Source: Bacteroidota bacterium
GTDB taxonomy: Bacteria > Bacteroidota > Bacteroidia > AKYH767-A > 2013-40CM-41-45
Direction of reading: 5' to 3'
Assembly (NCBI GenBank): GCA_016720655.1
Contig: JADKKE010000016.1
Location: 1 to 64,000, forward strand
Length of the DNA: 64,000 nt
Under the pieces are notes generated by a model. It was not told where the DNA came from, made no database searches, and worked only from the letters and a program-made list of their open reading frames with translations. Position numbers and translations under genes: made by a program. Of the stretch, positions 19,419-29,388 are shown in pieces (position 1 is the stretch's first letter; the number at the start of each line of letters is the position of its first letter).

Positions 19419-20018
19419 TCAATGAAAAAGATGGATCACAGTTTTTAGAATGATCCGGAGATAATGCAGCCAGGATGGGTTCTCAATGAAGACCCGGTTC
19501 AGTTTAATTTTTTCCGGCATAATCACCGAAACGTAGTACTTCTCGGGATCGTTTTCTTTGCTAAGGAGCTCGTTTTCATTGGAAAAGGTGATTGAAGCAA
19601 TATCGGTAATGCCCGGTTTCACCTTTAATACTGCCATCTGTTCGCTGGAATACATCTCTACGTACTTCCTCACTTCCGGCCTCGGACCCACCAGACTCAT
19701 ATCTCCAATGAGTACATTCCAGAGCTGTGGCAGTTCATCCAGCTTATATTTTCGCAAAAACACTCCCGCCCGGGTGACTCTGGGATCCTTTGCTCCTACG
19801 GTGATCAGCCCTCCCCGCTCGGAGTTAATGCTCATCGTTCTGAATTTATAGAGATAGAAATCTCTATTTCCTTTTCCGACTCTTATTTGCCGAAAAATAA
19901 AGGAACCTTTTGAGTCAAGGGAAATCCAAATACTAAGAATAAGCAGGAATGGCAGCAGGATCAATAATCCCAAAAAGGAAACCCAAAGATCAGTGATCCT
20001 GATAAGCAGTTTATTCAT
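19419..20018 (-). CDS. PglC-type initiating sugar-phosphate transferase
   Basis: 199 residues of the bacterial sugar transferase family. One N-terminal membrane segment (LWVSFLGLLILLPFLLILSI) precedes the catalytic core: FRQIRVGKGNRDFYLYKFRTM, then LRKYKLDELPQLWNVLIGD, then MSLVGPRPEVRKYV. It is the short PglC-like form without the WcaJ-type N-terminal domain. Role: transfer of a phosphosugar from a UDP-sugar to undecaprenyl phosphate at the inner membrane, starting the glycan. It is the last gene of the minus-strand cluster that begins with the Wzm permease at 38.9 kb. Confidence 0.88.
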   Translation of the reverse strand: MNKLLIRITDLWVSFLGLLILLPFLLILSIWISLDSKGSFIFRQIRVGKGNRDFYLYKFRTMSINSERGGLITVGAKDPRVTRAGVFLRKYKLDELPQLWNVLIGDMSLVGPRPEVRKYVEMYSSEQMAVLKVKPGITDIASITFSNENELLSKENDPEKYYVSVIMPEKIKLNRVFIENPSWLHYLRIILKTVIHLFH

Positions 20019-20036
20019 TCCCGTTCGAAAGATTCA

Positions 20037-21368
20037 TCATTTAATCTTACCCAGCTGAATCCAGGAAGCAAGATCATCAATCACAGTGGATGCAACATTG
20101 CCAACTTTGGAATACTCTGCCGGAGAACTTTTTTCATCGCCTTCGACAAAGAAATGATTCATCTTAGGATATGTCTTGAATAGCACATTCGATTTTGACT
20201 TTAGCCCGGTTTTCCAACCATTGAGGTCTGCGTCTGTCACCTGGTAATCTCTTCCACCCTGAAGGAAAAACATCGGAGTTTTTTGTTTCAGAGCAGTTTT
20301 AACCGGATTGTAATTTTTTAAATCAAGCCAATAGGTATACGGAAGACGCAGAATCATGCCCGAGTCGTTTGCATTTGCCGGAGTCAGAGTCTTCACTTTG
20401 TTTGATTCATTGCGGATGGAATCCAGAGTATGATTGTTCTTTTCAGAAAGTCCATCCAAAGCGAGAATGTATTGTGCCTGTTCGTAGAACAAATCTTCAA
20501 GCGGACGACTATTGGCCGCAAGGTAAATCAAGCCTTTGATGCCGGAAACCTGACTATTGATGCGAGGTAAGAGCATTCCACCCAGACTATGACCAAGTAA
20601 ATAAATGTGAGTTGTATCAATCCGGATTTCACTTTTTACGGTAGCAATTGCCGCTATAGCATCCTCTATCGTTTCCTCTTTCACGGTTAATGTTTTCATC
20701 AGGCTGGTAATTTTCGGTCCCGCCACACGTGTACGTTTATCGTAACGTAACACAGCGATTCCCTGCGCAGCAAGCCCGCTGGCGATGTCCCTGAAAATTT
20801 TTGTCGGGCCCACAGATTCATCCTTATCATTCGGACCGGAACCATGAATCAGAATCAAAACAGGATATTTTCCTGTTCCCTTGGGGAGAGTAAGAATTCC
20901 AGGTAATTTGTAATCTCCATTCATCACGAAAACATTTTTCTCTTCGTACAATTCAGGCTTGTCGTAGGGAGGAATTTCGTAATGCATTTTTTTATCTACG
21001 GGAAGAAAAAACAGACCTTTAATTTTTTCATTTGATCCGTAAACCAGTTTGAAGTCAATCTTCTTTTTTTCAAAAACGCAATGTTGAATCACCACATCAT
21101 AGGTAGTTTGGTGATCCGTAGAAATACTGTCAACGCTTTGAACCGGGCCAATTGACCCTACCATTCGCATCCATACTGTTGCCAATTTAGTAGAATCCAA
21201 TCGTCTGGAAACGCTGGTATCAAATTGTTCGCATACTTTGCCGAATTCTTTTGCTTTAAGTAAATCAAGAATAGCTTTTGAACGAGGAATATAATCCTTT
21301 GCAGGGCCCTGAGCATTCAGTACTACAGACAAAGAAATACAGGTAAGTAATAAAATAACTCTTTTCAT
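20037..21368 (-). CDS. secreted alpha/beta hydrolase with N-terminal DUF3887 domain
   Basis: 443 residues. After a signal peptide (VILLLTCISLSVVLNA) comes a DUF3887-like domain (about 25-115; FGKVCEQFDTSVSRRLDSTKL), then an alpha/beta hydrolase: LILIHGSGPNDKDES, nucleophile elbow LLGHSLGGMLL, acid in FLQGGRDYQVTDADL, and histidine in KMNHFFVEG. So it is probably a periplasmic serine esterase or peptidase of unknown substrate. It lies 18 bases upstream of the sugar transferase start and 9 bases downstream of the aminotransferase stop, so it appears to be part of the operon. That suggests, but does not show, action on the glycan or its acyl groups. Confidence 0.82.
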   Translation of the reverse strand: MKRVILLLTCISLSVVLNAQGPAKDYIPRSKAILDLLKAKEFGKVCEQFDTSVSRRLDSTKLATVWMRMVGSIGPVQSVDSISTDHQTTYDVVIQHCVFEKKKIDFKLVYGSNEKIKGLFFLPVDKKMHYEIPPYDKPELYEEKNVFVMNGDYKLPGILTLPKGTGKYPVLILIHGSGPNDKDESVGPTKIFRDIASGLAAQGIAVLRYDKRTRVAGPKITSLMKTLTVKEETIEDAIAAIATVKSEIRIDTTHIYLLGHSLGGMLLPRINSQVSGIKGLIYLAANSRPLEDLFYEQAQYILALDGLSEKNNHTLDSIRNESNKVKTLTPANANDSGMILRLPYTYWLDLKNYNPVKTALKQKTPMFFLQGGRDYQVTDADLNGWKTGLKSKSNVLFKTYPKMNHFFVEGDEKSSPAEYSKVGNVASTVIDDLASWIQLGKIK

Positions 21369-21377
21369 TTTTTTGAT

Positions 21378-22586
21378 TTAAAGTTCTGATTCAACTGCAT
21401 TCACAAGTGCACGTATGACAGTATTCACCTGATCATCCGTGAGGTCATAAAACAAGGGTAATGAAATTTCGTTTTCGTACAATGACAAAGTTACAGGATA
21501 ATCGGAGATTCGGTAACCAAGGCCTTTATAAAAAGACATCATGGGAACGGGAATAAAATGAACGTTTACCGAAACATCCTGATCAAAAATCTTTTGCATA
21601 ATCCGATCACGCTGTTCCTCCTGAATTCCTTTAATTCTGAGTGCAAATAAATGGTAGGATGATTCAGTATCCGCGGAGCTGAGCAAAGGCAGAATAGCCC
21701 AGGATTTTTCTTTGAGTGCAAAAGCATACAAGGCACAGATCTGTTTACGGCGGACGAGCGTATCGGTATCGTAGCGTTCCAATTCCACGAGGCCGATTGC
21801 GGCTAGAATATCTGTCATATTCATTTTGTAGCCTGCTTCAACAATATCATAGCGCCAATTTCCCTTTTGCATTTTCGCGAGAGCATCTTTGTTTTGTCCA
21901 TGCAAAGATTTCACACAGAGGGCCTGATAAATTGCAAGATTGTCAAAAGGTGGAGGAAGATTCAGAGCAACGGCACCTCCTTCGGCAGTGGTGAGATTCT
22001 TCACAGCGTGGAAAGAGAATACAGAAATATCCGTAAGCGATCCCGCCTTTTGACCATTCACCACAGCTCCGATAGAATGAGCAGAATCGGAAAGGACAAG
22101 TATACGTCCCAAGCTTTGTTGTTCAGGAGTCGAAGGATTAAACAGTTTGAGAATAGAATTTTCCTTTACCAATCGGTTGATCCTTGCATAATCGCATGGC
22201 CATCCTCCGAAATCAACCGGCATGATCACTTTGGTACGCGGACCAATTGCTTTTCTGATTTCTTCGGGATCAATATTGAAATCCTGGCCTACATCAACGA
22301 ATACTGGCTTCGCTCCGCAATGCATCACAACATTCGCTGTTGCAGAGTATGTATAAGCAGGAAGAATGACTTCATCGCCTTCTTTTACTCCGTACCAGCG
22401 CAGCATCAGTTCTAATCCTGCCGTTGCAGAATTGAGACACAAAACAGCAGGAACCTGAAAATAGGCAGCGAGTCTTTTTTCAAACAACTTGGTCCTTGGA
22501 CCCGTTGTGATCCACCCGGACCGCAAGGTGGCCACCACTTCATCTATGATCTTTTGATCTATGCGGGGCGGTGAAAATGGGATCAT
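21378..22586 (-). CDS. DegT/DnrJ/EryC1 family sugar aminotransferase
   Basis: 402 residues. The N-terminus IPFSPPRID, GWITTGPRTKLFEKRLA, the cofactor-site SDSAHSIGA and the PLP lysine in FHAVKNLTTAEGGAV are characteristic. Role: PLP-dependent transfer of an amino group from glutamate to a nucleotide-linked keto-sugar, giving an aminosugar for the surface glycan. The exact sugar cannot be told. It has the polysaccharide-cluster neighbours expected for the family. Frame intact. Confidence 0.88.
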   Translation of the reverse strand: MIPFSPPRIDQKIIDEVVATLRSGWITTGPRTKLFEKRLAAYFQVPAVLCLNSATAGLELMLRWYGVKEGDEVILPAYTYSATANVVMHCGAKPVFVDVGQDFNIDPEEIRKAIGPRTKVIMPVDFGGWPCDYARINRLVKENSILKLFNPSTPEQQSLGRILVLSDSAHSIGAVVNGQKAGSLTDISVFSFHAVKNLTTAEGGAVALNLPPPFDNLAIYQALCVKSLHGQNKDALAKMQKGNWRYDIVEAGYKMNMTDILAAIGLVELERYDTDTLVRRKQICALYAFALKEKSWAILPLLSSADTESSYHLFALRIKGIQEEQRDRIMQKIFDQDVSVNVHFIPVPMMSFYKGLGYRISDYPVTLSLYENEISLPLFYDLTDDQVNTVIRALVNAVESEL

Positions 22587-22608
22587 GCCTTTTTTAAGAA
22601 TTGCAAAT

Positions 22609-24654
22609 TTACTTTTTCTTTTCAGATTCTGATTCCTTGCGAATGTAATGGTAAAATGATGAAAAATACGAACGTGCTTTCTTCATCAGCAATGTCTGCC
22701 TGAAACCGGGCCTTTGCAGCTTTGAGAACTGATAGGGCGTGCTCCAGGAATAGTACTGAGGTTTGCTGTCAAAACGAACGGCTCCATAATCATCAATCGC
22801 GATGTAAGACATAAGATCAACAGCAAAAAATGCTGAACGATTATTGGTTTTTTGTAAAAGATTTGTTCCCCCATTGAAATATCTTGTATTCGACAATGCA
22901 AGATTAAAAAGTGTGGGAAAAATATCCTTGTGAGAACCCCATCGTGATGTATCCACGCGGGAATTGTGGAGATAGTCTTTCGGGACATACATCAGCATTG
23001 GAACACTCAATTTATAATAGGCCATACTTTCCCTGAAATCAAAAAGCATCAGATTATTATGATCGCCGGTTGCTACTACTATTGTGTTTTTCCCAAATGG
23101 TGATGCTTTCAGCTGATCTAAAAATTTACCTAAACAATCATTCGAATATTGCAAATTGGTGAGATTCTTCCTTGCCATTGTTTCATCTACTTTCAGAATT
23201 TTTTTAATGGAATCCGAAAGGACAACCGGATAGGGCTTGTAGGATTCAGGCAAATGAAAAGGAGTGTGATTTGTCGTGGTGAGCGAAAATATCATTTGTG
23301 GTTTTCCGGCGGCTTGTTTGAGCTTATTAAAAACATGCTCGAAAAGAAATTCATCGTAAACACCCCATTCACATTCCTGTGTCGAGGGAATGGCCGTTTT
23401 AATATTCGCATCCCCTTCCACTACATCGAATCCCTGATAGGGAATGAATGTGTTGATATTTCTCCAGTTTAATTTTCCCCCTGTGATAAATGTCGTTGAA
23501 TATCCATTTTCCTTAAAAGGAATAGCAACTGAAGAAGGATACTGAATCGTGCAATATTTGGATTGAGCAAGAGAAGTAATCGGGGAATTCACCATGATTC
23601 CTTCCAGACTATTAATTGTACCATTCTGACAGGGAAGGAATTTCCGGAACAGAATATCATTGTGAAAATGTGGTTCCAAGGCTCCGAGGACATTCAACTG
23701 AGGAGAATGAAGAAAGAGATTGTTATTGCTCATACTTTCCATCAGGAAAAAGATCACATTCGGAGGATTTTCTTTCGCAAATGTGTTCGAATCTGTAACA
23801 CTAAAAAAACTTTCCTCAAAACCTGAGTCATCAGTAATTTCAGCGCCAAAATAATCGGTGACAGATTTCACAGGATCGGTATACCGGATCGCTTTAATTT
23901 CAGAATCAAATTCCTTCAATTTATTTTGAATGCTTGCGACACTCAATGCTTCCTTCAAAGCGAAGACTCCGTTCACCGGGATCAGGTTTACCTTAGCATT
24001 ATCCGAAATATTCGCATCGTCAATCTGAACGGGAAATGTACCAAAAGATGCCCGCATGGCTGAGAAGAAAAGTCCCAAAGAAAAAATGCAAATGACCAGA
24101 GCAAGCGGCAAGGAATAATTTGCTGTCTTTTTCGGTAAATGAAATAGTTTTTTAAAAATAAATCGGAACAAAAGTACAGTCCCCAACAATCCAAGGAGAA
24201 CACGAACCAAAGGATAGTCACTCCAAACAGATTGCATTACAGCACCTGTGTCATCCTGAAAAAAACCGAAAATCAGAATATTGATGTGGGCCTGGAAGTA
24301 TTCATAATAATAATAATCGATAACAAGGATGAAAACGAAGAGTGAAAAGAGGATTCCGATAAACACAGAGGCGAATCTGTAAATTTTTGGAAAATAATTT
24401 TCCTTCCTTATAAAAATTCCGGCGAGAGCAAGTGTTAGAGGCAAAACCAGTCCGTATGCAATGACTACAGAATCGAAGCGAAGTCCGGTAAGAAATGCCC
24501 TGGAGAACATTCCACTTGGGATAATTCCATCCTGTTCATTTATTATGTGATGGTAATACAGCCAACGGTAAATAAAAAACAAAACAAAGCCGATTCCGAA
24601 TGTCAGAAAGATCCTGAAAATAAAATCCAGAAATAGATTAATCCTGCGAATCAT
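22609..24654 (-). CDS. LTA synthase-like membrane sulfatase / phosphoglycerol transferase
   Basis: 681 residues. Five transmembrane helices lie in the first ~210 residues. A periplasmic sulfatase-type domain follows, with the metal-site NVIFFLMESMS, the nucleophile region CQNGTINSLEG (Thr as in LtaS) and VVATGDHNN. Family knowledge: transfer of phosphoglycerol or a similar phospho-alcohol group to glycans outside the inner membrane. In a Gram-negative cluster it most likely decorates LPS or capsule. Its ATG overlaps the stop of the upstream WaaL-like gene by four bases (ATGA), a sign of translational coupling. Confidence 0.82.
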   Translation of the reverse strand: MIRRINLFLDFIFRIFLTFGIGFVLFFIYRWLYYHHIINEQDGIIPSGMFSRAFLTGLRFDSVVIAYGLVLPLTLALAGIFIRKENYFPKIYRFASVFIGILFSLFVFILVIDYYYYEYFQAHINILIFGFFQDDTGAVMQSVWSDYPLVRVLLGLLGTVLLFRFIFKKLFHLPKKTANYSLPLALVICIFSLGLFFSAMRASFGTFPVQIDDANISDNAKVNLIPVNGVFALKEALSVASIQNKLKEFDSEIKAIRYTDPVKSVTDYFGAEITDDSGFEESFFSVTDSNTFAKENPPNVIFFLMESMSNNNLFLHSPQLNVLGALEPHFHNDILFRKFLPCQNGTINSLEGIMVNSPITSLAQSKYCTIQYPSSVAIPFKENGYSTTFITGGKLNWRNINTFIPYQGFDVVEGDANIKTAIPSTQECEWGVYDEFLFEHVFNKLKQAAGKPQMIFSLTTTNHTPFHLPESYKPYPVVLSDSIKKILKVDETMARKNLTNLQYSNDCLGKFLDQLKASPFGKNTIVVATGDHNNLMLFDFRESMAYYKLSVPMLMYVPKDYLHNSRVDTSRWGSHKDIFPTLFNLALSNTRYFNGGTNLLQKTNNRSAFFAVDLMSYIAIDDYGAVRFDSKPQYYSWSTPYQFSKLQRPGFRQTLLMKKARSYFSSFYHYIRKESESEKKK

Positions 24655-25922
24655 TTTATGGTCTGGGGTTTATTTGTAGTTGAAACGCACCAGGAATAGA
24701 GCATGCAATTAATAAACGCATAAAAAGAGCCCAGGGTCGCATGCGAAATAATATCTGTAAATCCGTTGACAAATATGAGCACAAGAAAACCCTGGTAGAT
24801 GAAGAATTTATGTTTCACACTCCATACGAATGGCAGCAGGATTGAGGCGAGCAAGAGAAAGAGTCCCGGTAATCCAATCATGATCCATGTATGCAAATAT
24901 GAGCTGTGTGGATTCATGAAATGTTCGAGTGCATAAACATCATTGTGCCGGGTATAAACTTTGCTGAGTTCATCGCGTGAATCCCCTGTTCCTACTCCGA
25001 GCAACCATTTGTCTTTCAAAATTTCCATGCTGTAGCGAAACTGAGCAATACGAATGGTGGAACTGTTGTAAACGAGTGAATCCGATGAGAGCATTGTTTC
25101 CTGGGGCTTTTCGGAAATTGTACGGATAGCCTGACTTACTTGTCCAAATCGGTTGTTCAGAGAAATGCTGGTATAAAAAAAGGCTATTGAAAAGACTGAA
25201 AGAATAAGGAAATTCCTGTTTTTAAAAATCTGAAAATTTTTACTGAACACTGCTGCTAACAGATAATATATTAACAGTGCAAATGCAACCAGATAAACAA
25301 TTCTCGAAGAAAGTAAACTCATGGCAGCAATCTGGAGCAGGAGCAGAATAATCACAATCGAATTGTTCTTCTTATCCTCTCCTTCGGGAAAAAACAAATC
25401 ACCAAGTAAAAAAAGACAGGAGACGATGAGGATCATCCCAAAATAAGTGGGATGCAAGAGAGCAGAAAACAGTGCGTAAAACATATGGCCTGTATCTCCA
25501 GTGCTGAGTGTAAAATAAATTCCCTGCACAAAACAGATCAGACTCCCGAGAACTGCTCCTGCAATAAATCCTTTTTTGATGAAATTGAAACTGCCGCTTC
25601 GAGGTTGGTAAAGAATAAATAAAATGGGAAAAATCAACAGGTTCAGATCGTCTTTTATTTCTTTCCAACCATGGCTTACATTGCTTGTCCAGACCAGGCC
25701 AATTATGTGCATTAAAAAATAACAAGCAAAAAGAATCAGGAAAGGTTTGGCTTTGACTCCTTCAATGAAACTCTTTTTGCTAAAGGAGATTAAAGAAAGC
25801 GCCAACCAAAGCATTGTGAGAATAATTGTACCCAATGGCCACAAAGGGATACAGAATGCAATTGCAAATATGATGACATCGGCAGCATTGGCTGTTTTAT
25901 TCAAAATATTTTTCATTGGCAT
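24651..25922 (-). CDS. O-antigen ligase (WaaL/Wzy_C family)
   Basis: 423 residues with about 11-12 hydrophobic helices. The Wzy_C signature lies in the large periplasmic loop near residues 330-360, MNPHSSYLHTWIMIGLPG, with the conserved His. Role: joining the undecaprenyl-linked glycan to lipid A core on the periplasmic side. In an ABC-exporter cluster a ligase fits better than a Wzy polymerase, since Wzm/Wzt is present and no Wzx flippase is seen; sequence alone does not separate the two. Confidence 0.78.
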   Translation of the reverse strand: MPMKNILNKTANAADVIIFAIAFCIPLWPLGTIILTMLWLALSLISFSKKSFIEGVKAKPFLILFACYFLMHIIGLVWTSNVSHGWKEIKDDLNLLIFPILFILYQPRSGSFNFIKKGFIAGAVLGSLICFVQGIYFTLSTGDTGHMFYALFSALLHPTYFGMILIVSCLFLLGDLFFPEGEDKKNNSIVIILLLLQIAAMSLLSSRIVYLVAFALLIYYLLAAVFSKNFQIFKNRNFLILSVFSIAFFYTSISLNNRFGQVSQAIRTISEKPQETMLSSDSLVYNSSTIRIAQFRYSMEILKDKWLLGVGTGDSRDELSKVYTRHNDVYALEHFMNPHSSYLHTWIMIGLPGLFLLLASILLPFVWSVKHKFFIYQGFLVLIFVNGFTDIISHATLGSFYAFINCMLYSWCVSTTNKPQTIK

Positions 25923-26110
25923 AGAGAAGAATGAAGTACAAATAAGTTTTTGTAGTATTTAATATTTCTGTCGTTCATCAGGAATTCCTTCCTGGCTTTA
26001 GAAATCGAAATAAGCATGCGAAAGTACGACTTGTGGAGCACCTAAGCATCTGAATTCCTTCAAAGTTGAAAAATCAAATGCTTTATATTTTACTAATTAC
26101 CAATAACTTA

Positions 26111-27181
26111 CTATCTACTTGCAGCAACTGTGTGAATCCTTCTTTTAAAGATGATGAATTTTAAAATTCCGCGGATATATCCCCAGCCATAAGCGGATTG
26201 CATTAAAAAGAAGAGCCAGGGAAGGTAAAAGATAAGTCCGAAGCGTTTTGTTTCACTCACAATTTTAATTCCGAAGAGAATTCCTAAAAACAGATGCAAT
26301 AGAAGAACTGCTCCTAGCAGGTAAAACAATTTTGGAAAAAAGAATCCGAAAACGCATGAAAAAATAATATAGGAAACGAACAAAAAAGGCACCAGTTGTC
26401 GAACAGTGCTTGGCTTTCCTATTTTCAATGAAACCAATGGCTTGAAAAAACCATACTGATAAAACATTTTTACAAGCGATTGAACAGTGCGTCGTGTGTA
26501 GTAGGACACAGAGATTCCGGGGATCAGGTAGATGCTCCCATTATTTTTTGTAAGCCGCGCATTTAATTCATCATCCTGATTCCGCAACAGTTCTTCATCA
26601 AAATAACCTATTCTATCAAAGACAGAACGTTTGTAGCAGCCAAAAGTCACAGTGTCGACCTTTTTGATGTCCTTGCTGCCAATCCTGAAATGCGCGTTCC
26701 CTACTCCGAATGGAGAAGAAAGTGCCGTCGCAATAGCCAAAGCTTTTGTAGAATTATCCGGTGGTTTTCCGATACAGAGTCCGCCTACATTATCTGCATT
26801 CAATTTATGCGAAACCTGAATGAGCGATGAAATATAATTTGACGGATAGGCAGAATGTGCTCCTAAAATGATCACATATTCACCCTTTGACTCTTTAATT
26901 CCAAGGTTTAAGGCGAAGGGTACGAATTGCTTTTCATTGATCAGCAATCGAATTGAGGGAAACTGCTGTGCGTATTTTGTCACGATCTCCTGAGTCTTGT
27001 CAGTACTCATTCCATCCGCGACAAACACTTCCATTTTTGAAAACGGATAATCCTGCTTCAACAACTGCTCCAGTAAGGGTCCGATGTATTTCTCCTCGTT
27101 GAATGTTGGAATGATCAGAGACACAAGCGGAAAATTATTCGCTTGTACTCCCACTCCTTCCTCCAAACTGATTGCATCCAT
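26111..27181 (-). CDS. family 2 glycosyltransferase with C-terminal membrane helices
   Basis: 356 residues. GT-A fold motifs: VSLIIPTFNEEKYIGPLL, VFVADGMSTDKTQE (DxD-like), NQDDELNARL (acceptor-site ED-like motif). Two to three hydrophobic helices follow in the last 110 residues, as in ExoA-type enzymes. Cytosolic catalytic domain at the inner membrane, adding one sugar to the lipid-linked glycan. A 188-bp gap with no clear signal separates it from the downstream ligase gene. Confidence 0.82.
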   Translation of the reverse strand: MDAISLEEGVGVQANNFPLVSLIIPTFNEEKYIGPLLEQLLKQDYPFSKMEVFVADGMSTDKTQEIVTKYAQQFPSIRLLINEKQFVPFALNLGIKESKGEYVIILGAHSAYPSNYISSLIQVSHKLNADNVGGLCIGKPPDNSTKALAIATALSSPFGVGNAHFRIGSKDIKKVDTVTFGCYKRSVFDRIGYFDEELLRNQDDELNARLTKNNGSIYLIPGISVSYYTRRTVQSLVKMFYQYGFFKPLVSLKIGKPSTVRQLVPFLFVSYIIFSCVFGFFFPKLFYLLGAVLLLHLFLGILFGIKIVSETKRFGLIFYLPWLFFLMQSAYGWGYIRGILKFIIFKRRIHTVAASR

Positions 27182-27202
27182 ACGAATTGCAGAAATTAAA
27201 GA

Positions 27203-28276
27203 TCACAAAATTGCCTGAACTATTCTTGCAGCAGCGTGCCCATCACCATACAAAGCAATATTGAAGTTTTTATCACAATGTAACATTTCCTTATAGGCAG
27301 AAATAATTCTGGACGTCTCTGCACCTGCCAAAACATTGAATCCATGTTCCGTTAATTCAGTCCATTCAGTTTCATCACGCAGAGTAATACAGGGCTTTTG
27401 GAAAAAAAATGATTCCTTTTGCAAACCACCACTGTCTGTAATCACCATTTTGCAATGCCGCAATAATTCCAGCATATCAAAATAACTTGCAGGTTCAATT
27501 ACCTTAAATTTCAAATGAATTTTGTGTTCATCTATAAATTTTCTGGTCCGTGGATGAAGTGGCAGTACGACAGAACAAATATCATTCAGATGATTAAATG
27601 CCTCGATGATTGAGCTTAGATTTTCTTTGTTATTGGTGTTCTGTTCGCGATGCAAGGTACAGAGCAAAAAGGAATCCAGCCCTAGCTGTCGAACAATGCT
27701 TGATTTTTCGGCAGCGATCAAAGAATAAAAATCAACTGCATCTTTCATCACATCGCCTGTATTCATTCGTTTGCATGGGAAATGAGAAAAACCTTCGATC
27801 TCAAGATTCATCATCGCTGCGTCTGTCGGACAAAACAAATAATCAGAAATGCGGTCAGTAAGAATGCGGTTGATCTCCTCCGGCATTGACATCGTGTAAC
27901 TTCTTAATCCCGCTTCCACATGGGCAAGCGGAATTTGAATCTTCTTTGCTGCCAATGCCCCTGCAAGTGTTGAATTGGTATCGCCGTAGACGATAACAAG
28001 ATCCGGTTTCTCTGCGAGTAAAACCGATTCAATGCTTTTTAGCATTTCACCAGTCATCGCTCCGTGTTGTCTTTCCTTTACTGTTAGTTGAAATGCCGGT
28101 TTTGGAATATCCATTTCTTTAAAAAATACTTCCGACATGTTTGAATCGTAATGCTGGCCGGTATGAATTATTTTTTCTTCCACACCGTTATGCTTCGCAA
28201 ATTCACGACTCAATACAGCAGCTTTGACAAACTGAGGCCGGGCACCAACAACAGTAATTATTTTCTTTTTTTTCAT
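27203..28276 (-). CDS. wecB: UDP-N-acetylglucosamine 2-epimerase (non-hydrolysing)
   Basis: 357 residues, the usual length. Motifs: VVGARPQFVKAAVL, IHTGQHYDSNMSEVFF, VYGDTNSTLAGALAA, HVEAGLRSY, MPEEINRILTD and TDSGGLQKES. It converts UDP-GlcNAc to UDP-ManNAc, implying ManNAc or a derivative in the glycan. No UDP-ManNAc dehydrogenase is in the window. Its start overlaps the upstream glycosyltransferase stop by four bases. Confidence 0.92.
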   Translation of the reverse strand: MKKKKIITVVGARPQFVKAAVLSREFAKHNGVEEKIIHTGQHYDSNMSEVFFKEMDIPKPAFQLTVKERQHGAMTGEMLKSIESVLLAEKPDLVIVYGDTNSTLAGALAAKKIQIPLAHVEAGLRSYTMSMPEEINRILTDRISDYLFCPTDAAMMNLEIEGFSHFPCKRMNTGDVMKDAVDFYSLIAAEKSSIVRQLGLDSFLLCTLHREQNTNNKENLSSIIEAFNHLNDICSVVLPLHPRTRKFIDEHKIHLKFKVIEPASYFDMLELLRHCKMVITDSGGLQKESFFFQKPCITLRDETEWTELTEHGFNVLAGAETSRIISAYKEMLHCDKNFNIALYGDGHAAARIVQAIL

Positions 28277-29379
28277 TGCTTGTCCTTCGTTTGATAAAGT
28301 GAAATGAGCTTCACTACACTTCGTTCCCAGTCAAAATTTTCATTCACAAATTTTCTTCCTTCTTCTCCCATTTTCTCACGAAGATTTCGATCTTTAACAA
28401 GTACCGACAAAGCAGCTGCTGTTTCGTCAATACTACCAATTCCAACAGCAAGTCCGGTCTGATCCTGCACAAATACTTCCTTGAGTCCTTCTGCGTTGCT
28501 GAGTACCACCGGTTTTCCACAAGCGGATGCTTCCAGTACAGCGACACCGAAACTTTCTCTCAGAGAAATATTTACAAAAATATCCATCTGGTTGTGAAAA
28601 CGGTGAACTTCGTTATAATTTACTTTGCCTTCGAACGTAACTTGCTCAGAAATATTCAATTCAAGTACCAATCTTCGAAGCATCGGTTCCAGGGAGCCAT
28701 CACCAACAAAGAATAAGCGTAAGGAATGGGAAGTATTTTCTTTAACCAGTTTTGCAAATGCTTTCAGTAGAATTTCAGGAGCATAGACAGGCTCCAGGGA
28801 TTTTATTGTGCCAATGATTATTTCCTCCTTAAATCGTTTCCGTTCTTCCGGCAATGGACGAAATCGATTTGTATCAATTCCAAAAGGAATAATTTGAGCA
28901 GGCAAATGAAAGTTCTTCTCAATTTCTTTTGCCAGAATTGAACTGGATGCAATTCTGATGTCAGCACATTCAAGATTTCTTCGAATCAGATTTCTATGCA
29001 GAAAACTACGCTGTGGGAAATCCTGCAGATCACTGCCCCAGGCCGACACAATCAGCGGATGAAATCCACATAGCCTTCCAAGCGTTCCATAACTACTGAG
29101 ATAGTGTGCATGGACAAAATCGGGCTGAAAATCCCGCACAGCCTTTTTCACTTTTCCCCCGGATAAAAAATATATCGATTTTAATATATCAGCAGAATAA
29201 AAATGCTTACGATTGAGTCCACCTTCTGAAAGTAATCGAATACCGAGTGCTGTATACCAATCATCAATCGGAGCAGATAAAGAATAAATTGCTGTAGTAA
29301 ATCCTGCTTTTGCCAAGGCTCCGGCCCACTTTTGAGTGTGAGCTGAATTGATATCGGACAAGAGCAGGATTCGTTTCAT
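28273..29379 (-). CDS. family 4 glycosyltransferase
   Basis: 368 residues, GT-B fold: KRILLLSDINSAHTQKW at the start, HAHYLSSYGTLGRL, PFGIDTNRF linker, and the donor-site EX7E motif RESFGVAVLEASACGKPVV near residue 275. Retaining glycosyltransferase, cytosolic, donor unknown. Translation is coupled to wecB (four-base overlap). Confidence 0.86.
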   Translation of the reverse strand: MKRILLLSDINSAHTQKWAGALAKAGFTTAIYSLSAPIDDWYTALGIRLLSEGGLNRKHFYSADILKSIYFLSGGKVKKAVRDFQPDFVHAHYLSSYGTLGRLCGFHPLIVSAWGSDLQDFPQRSFLHRNLIRRNLECADIRIASSSILAKEIEKNFHLPAQIIPFGIDTNRFRPLPEERKRFKEEIIIGTIKSLEPVYAPEILLKAFAKLVKENTSHSLRLFFVGDGSLEPMLRRLVLELNISEQVTFEGKVNYNEVHRFHNQMDIFVNISLRESFGVAVLEASACGKPVVLSNAEGLKEVFVQDQTGLAVGIGSIDETAAALSVLVKDRNLREKMGEEGRKFVNENFDWERSVVKLISLYQTKDKQ

Positions 29380-29388
29380 GTATTTTGT

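Noticed and set aside
21867..22415. 182-residue + strand reading frame within the aminotransferase gene
   Set aside because: It is opposite a well-conserved gene and shows no family motif.
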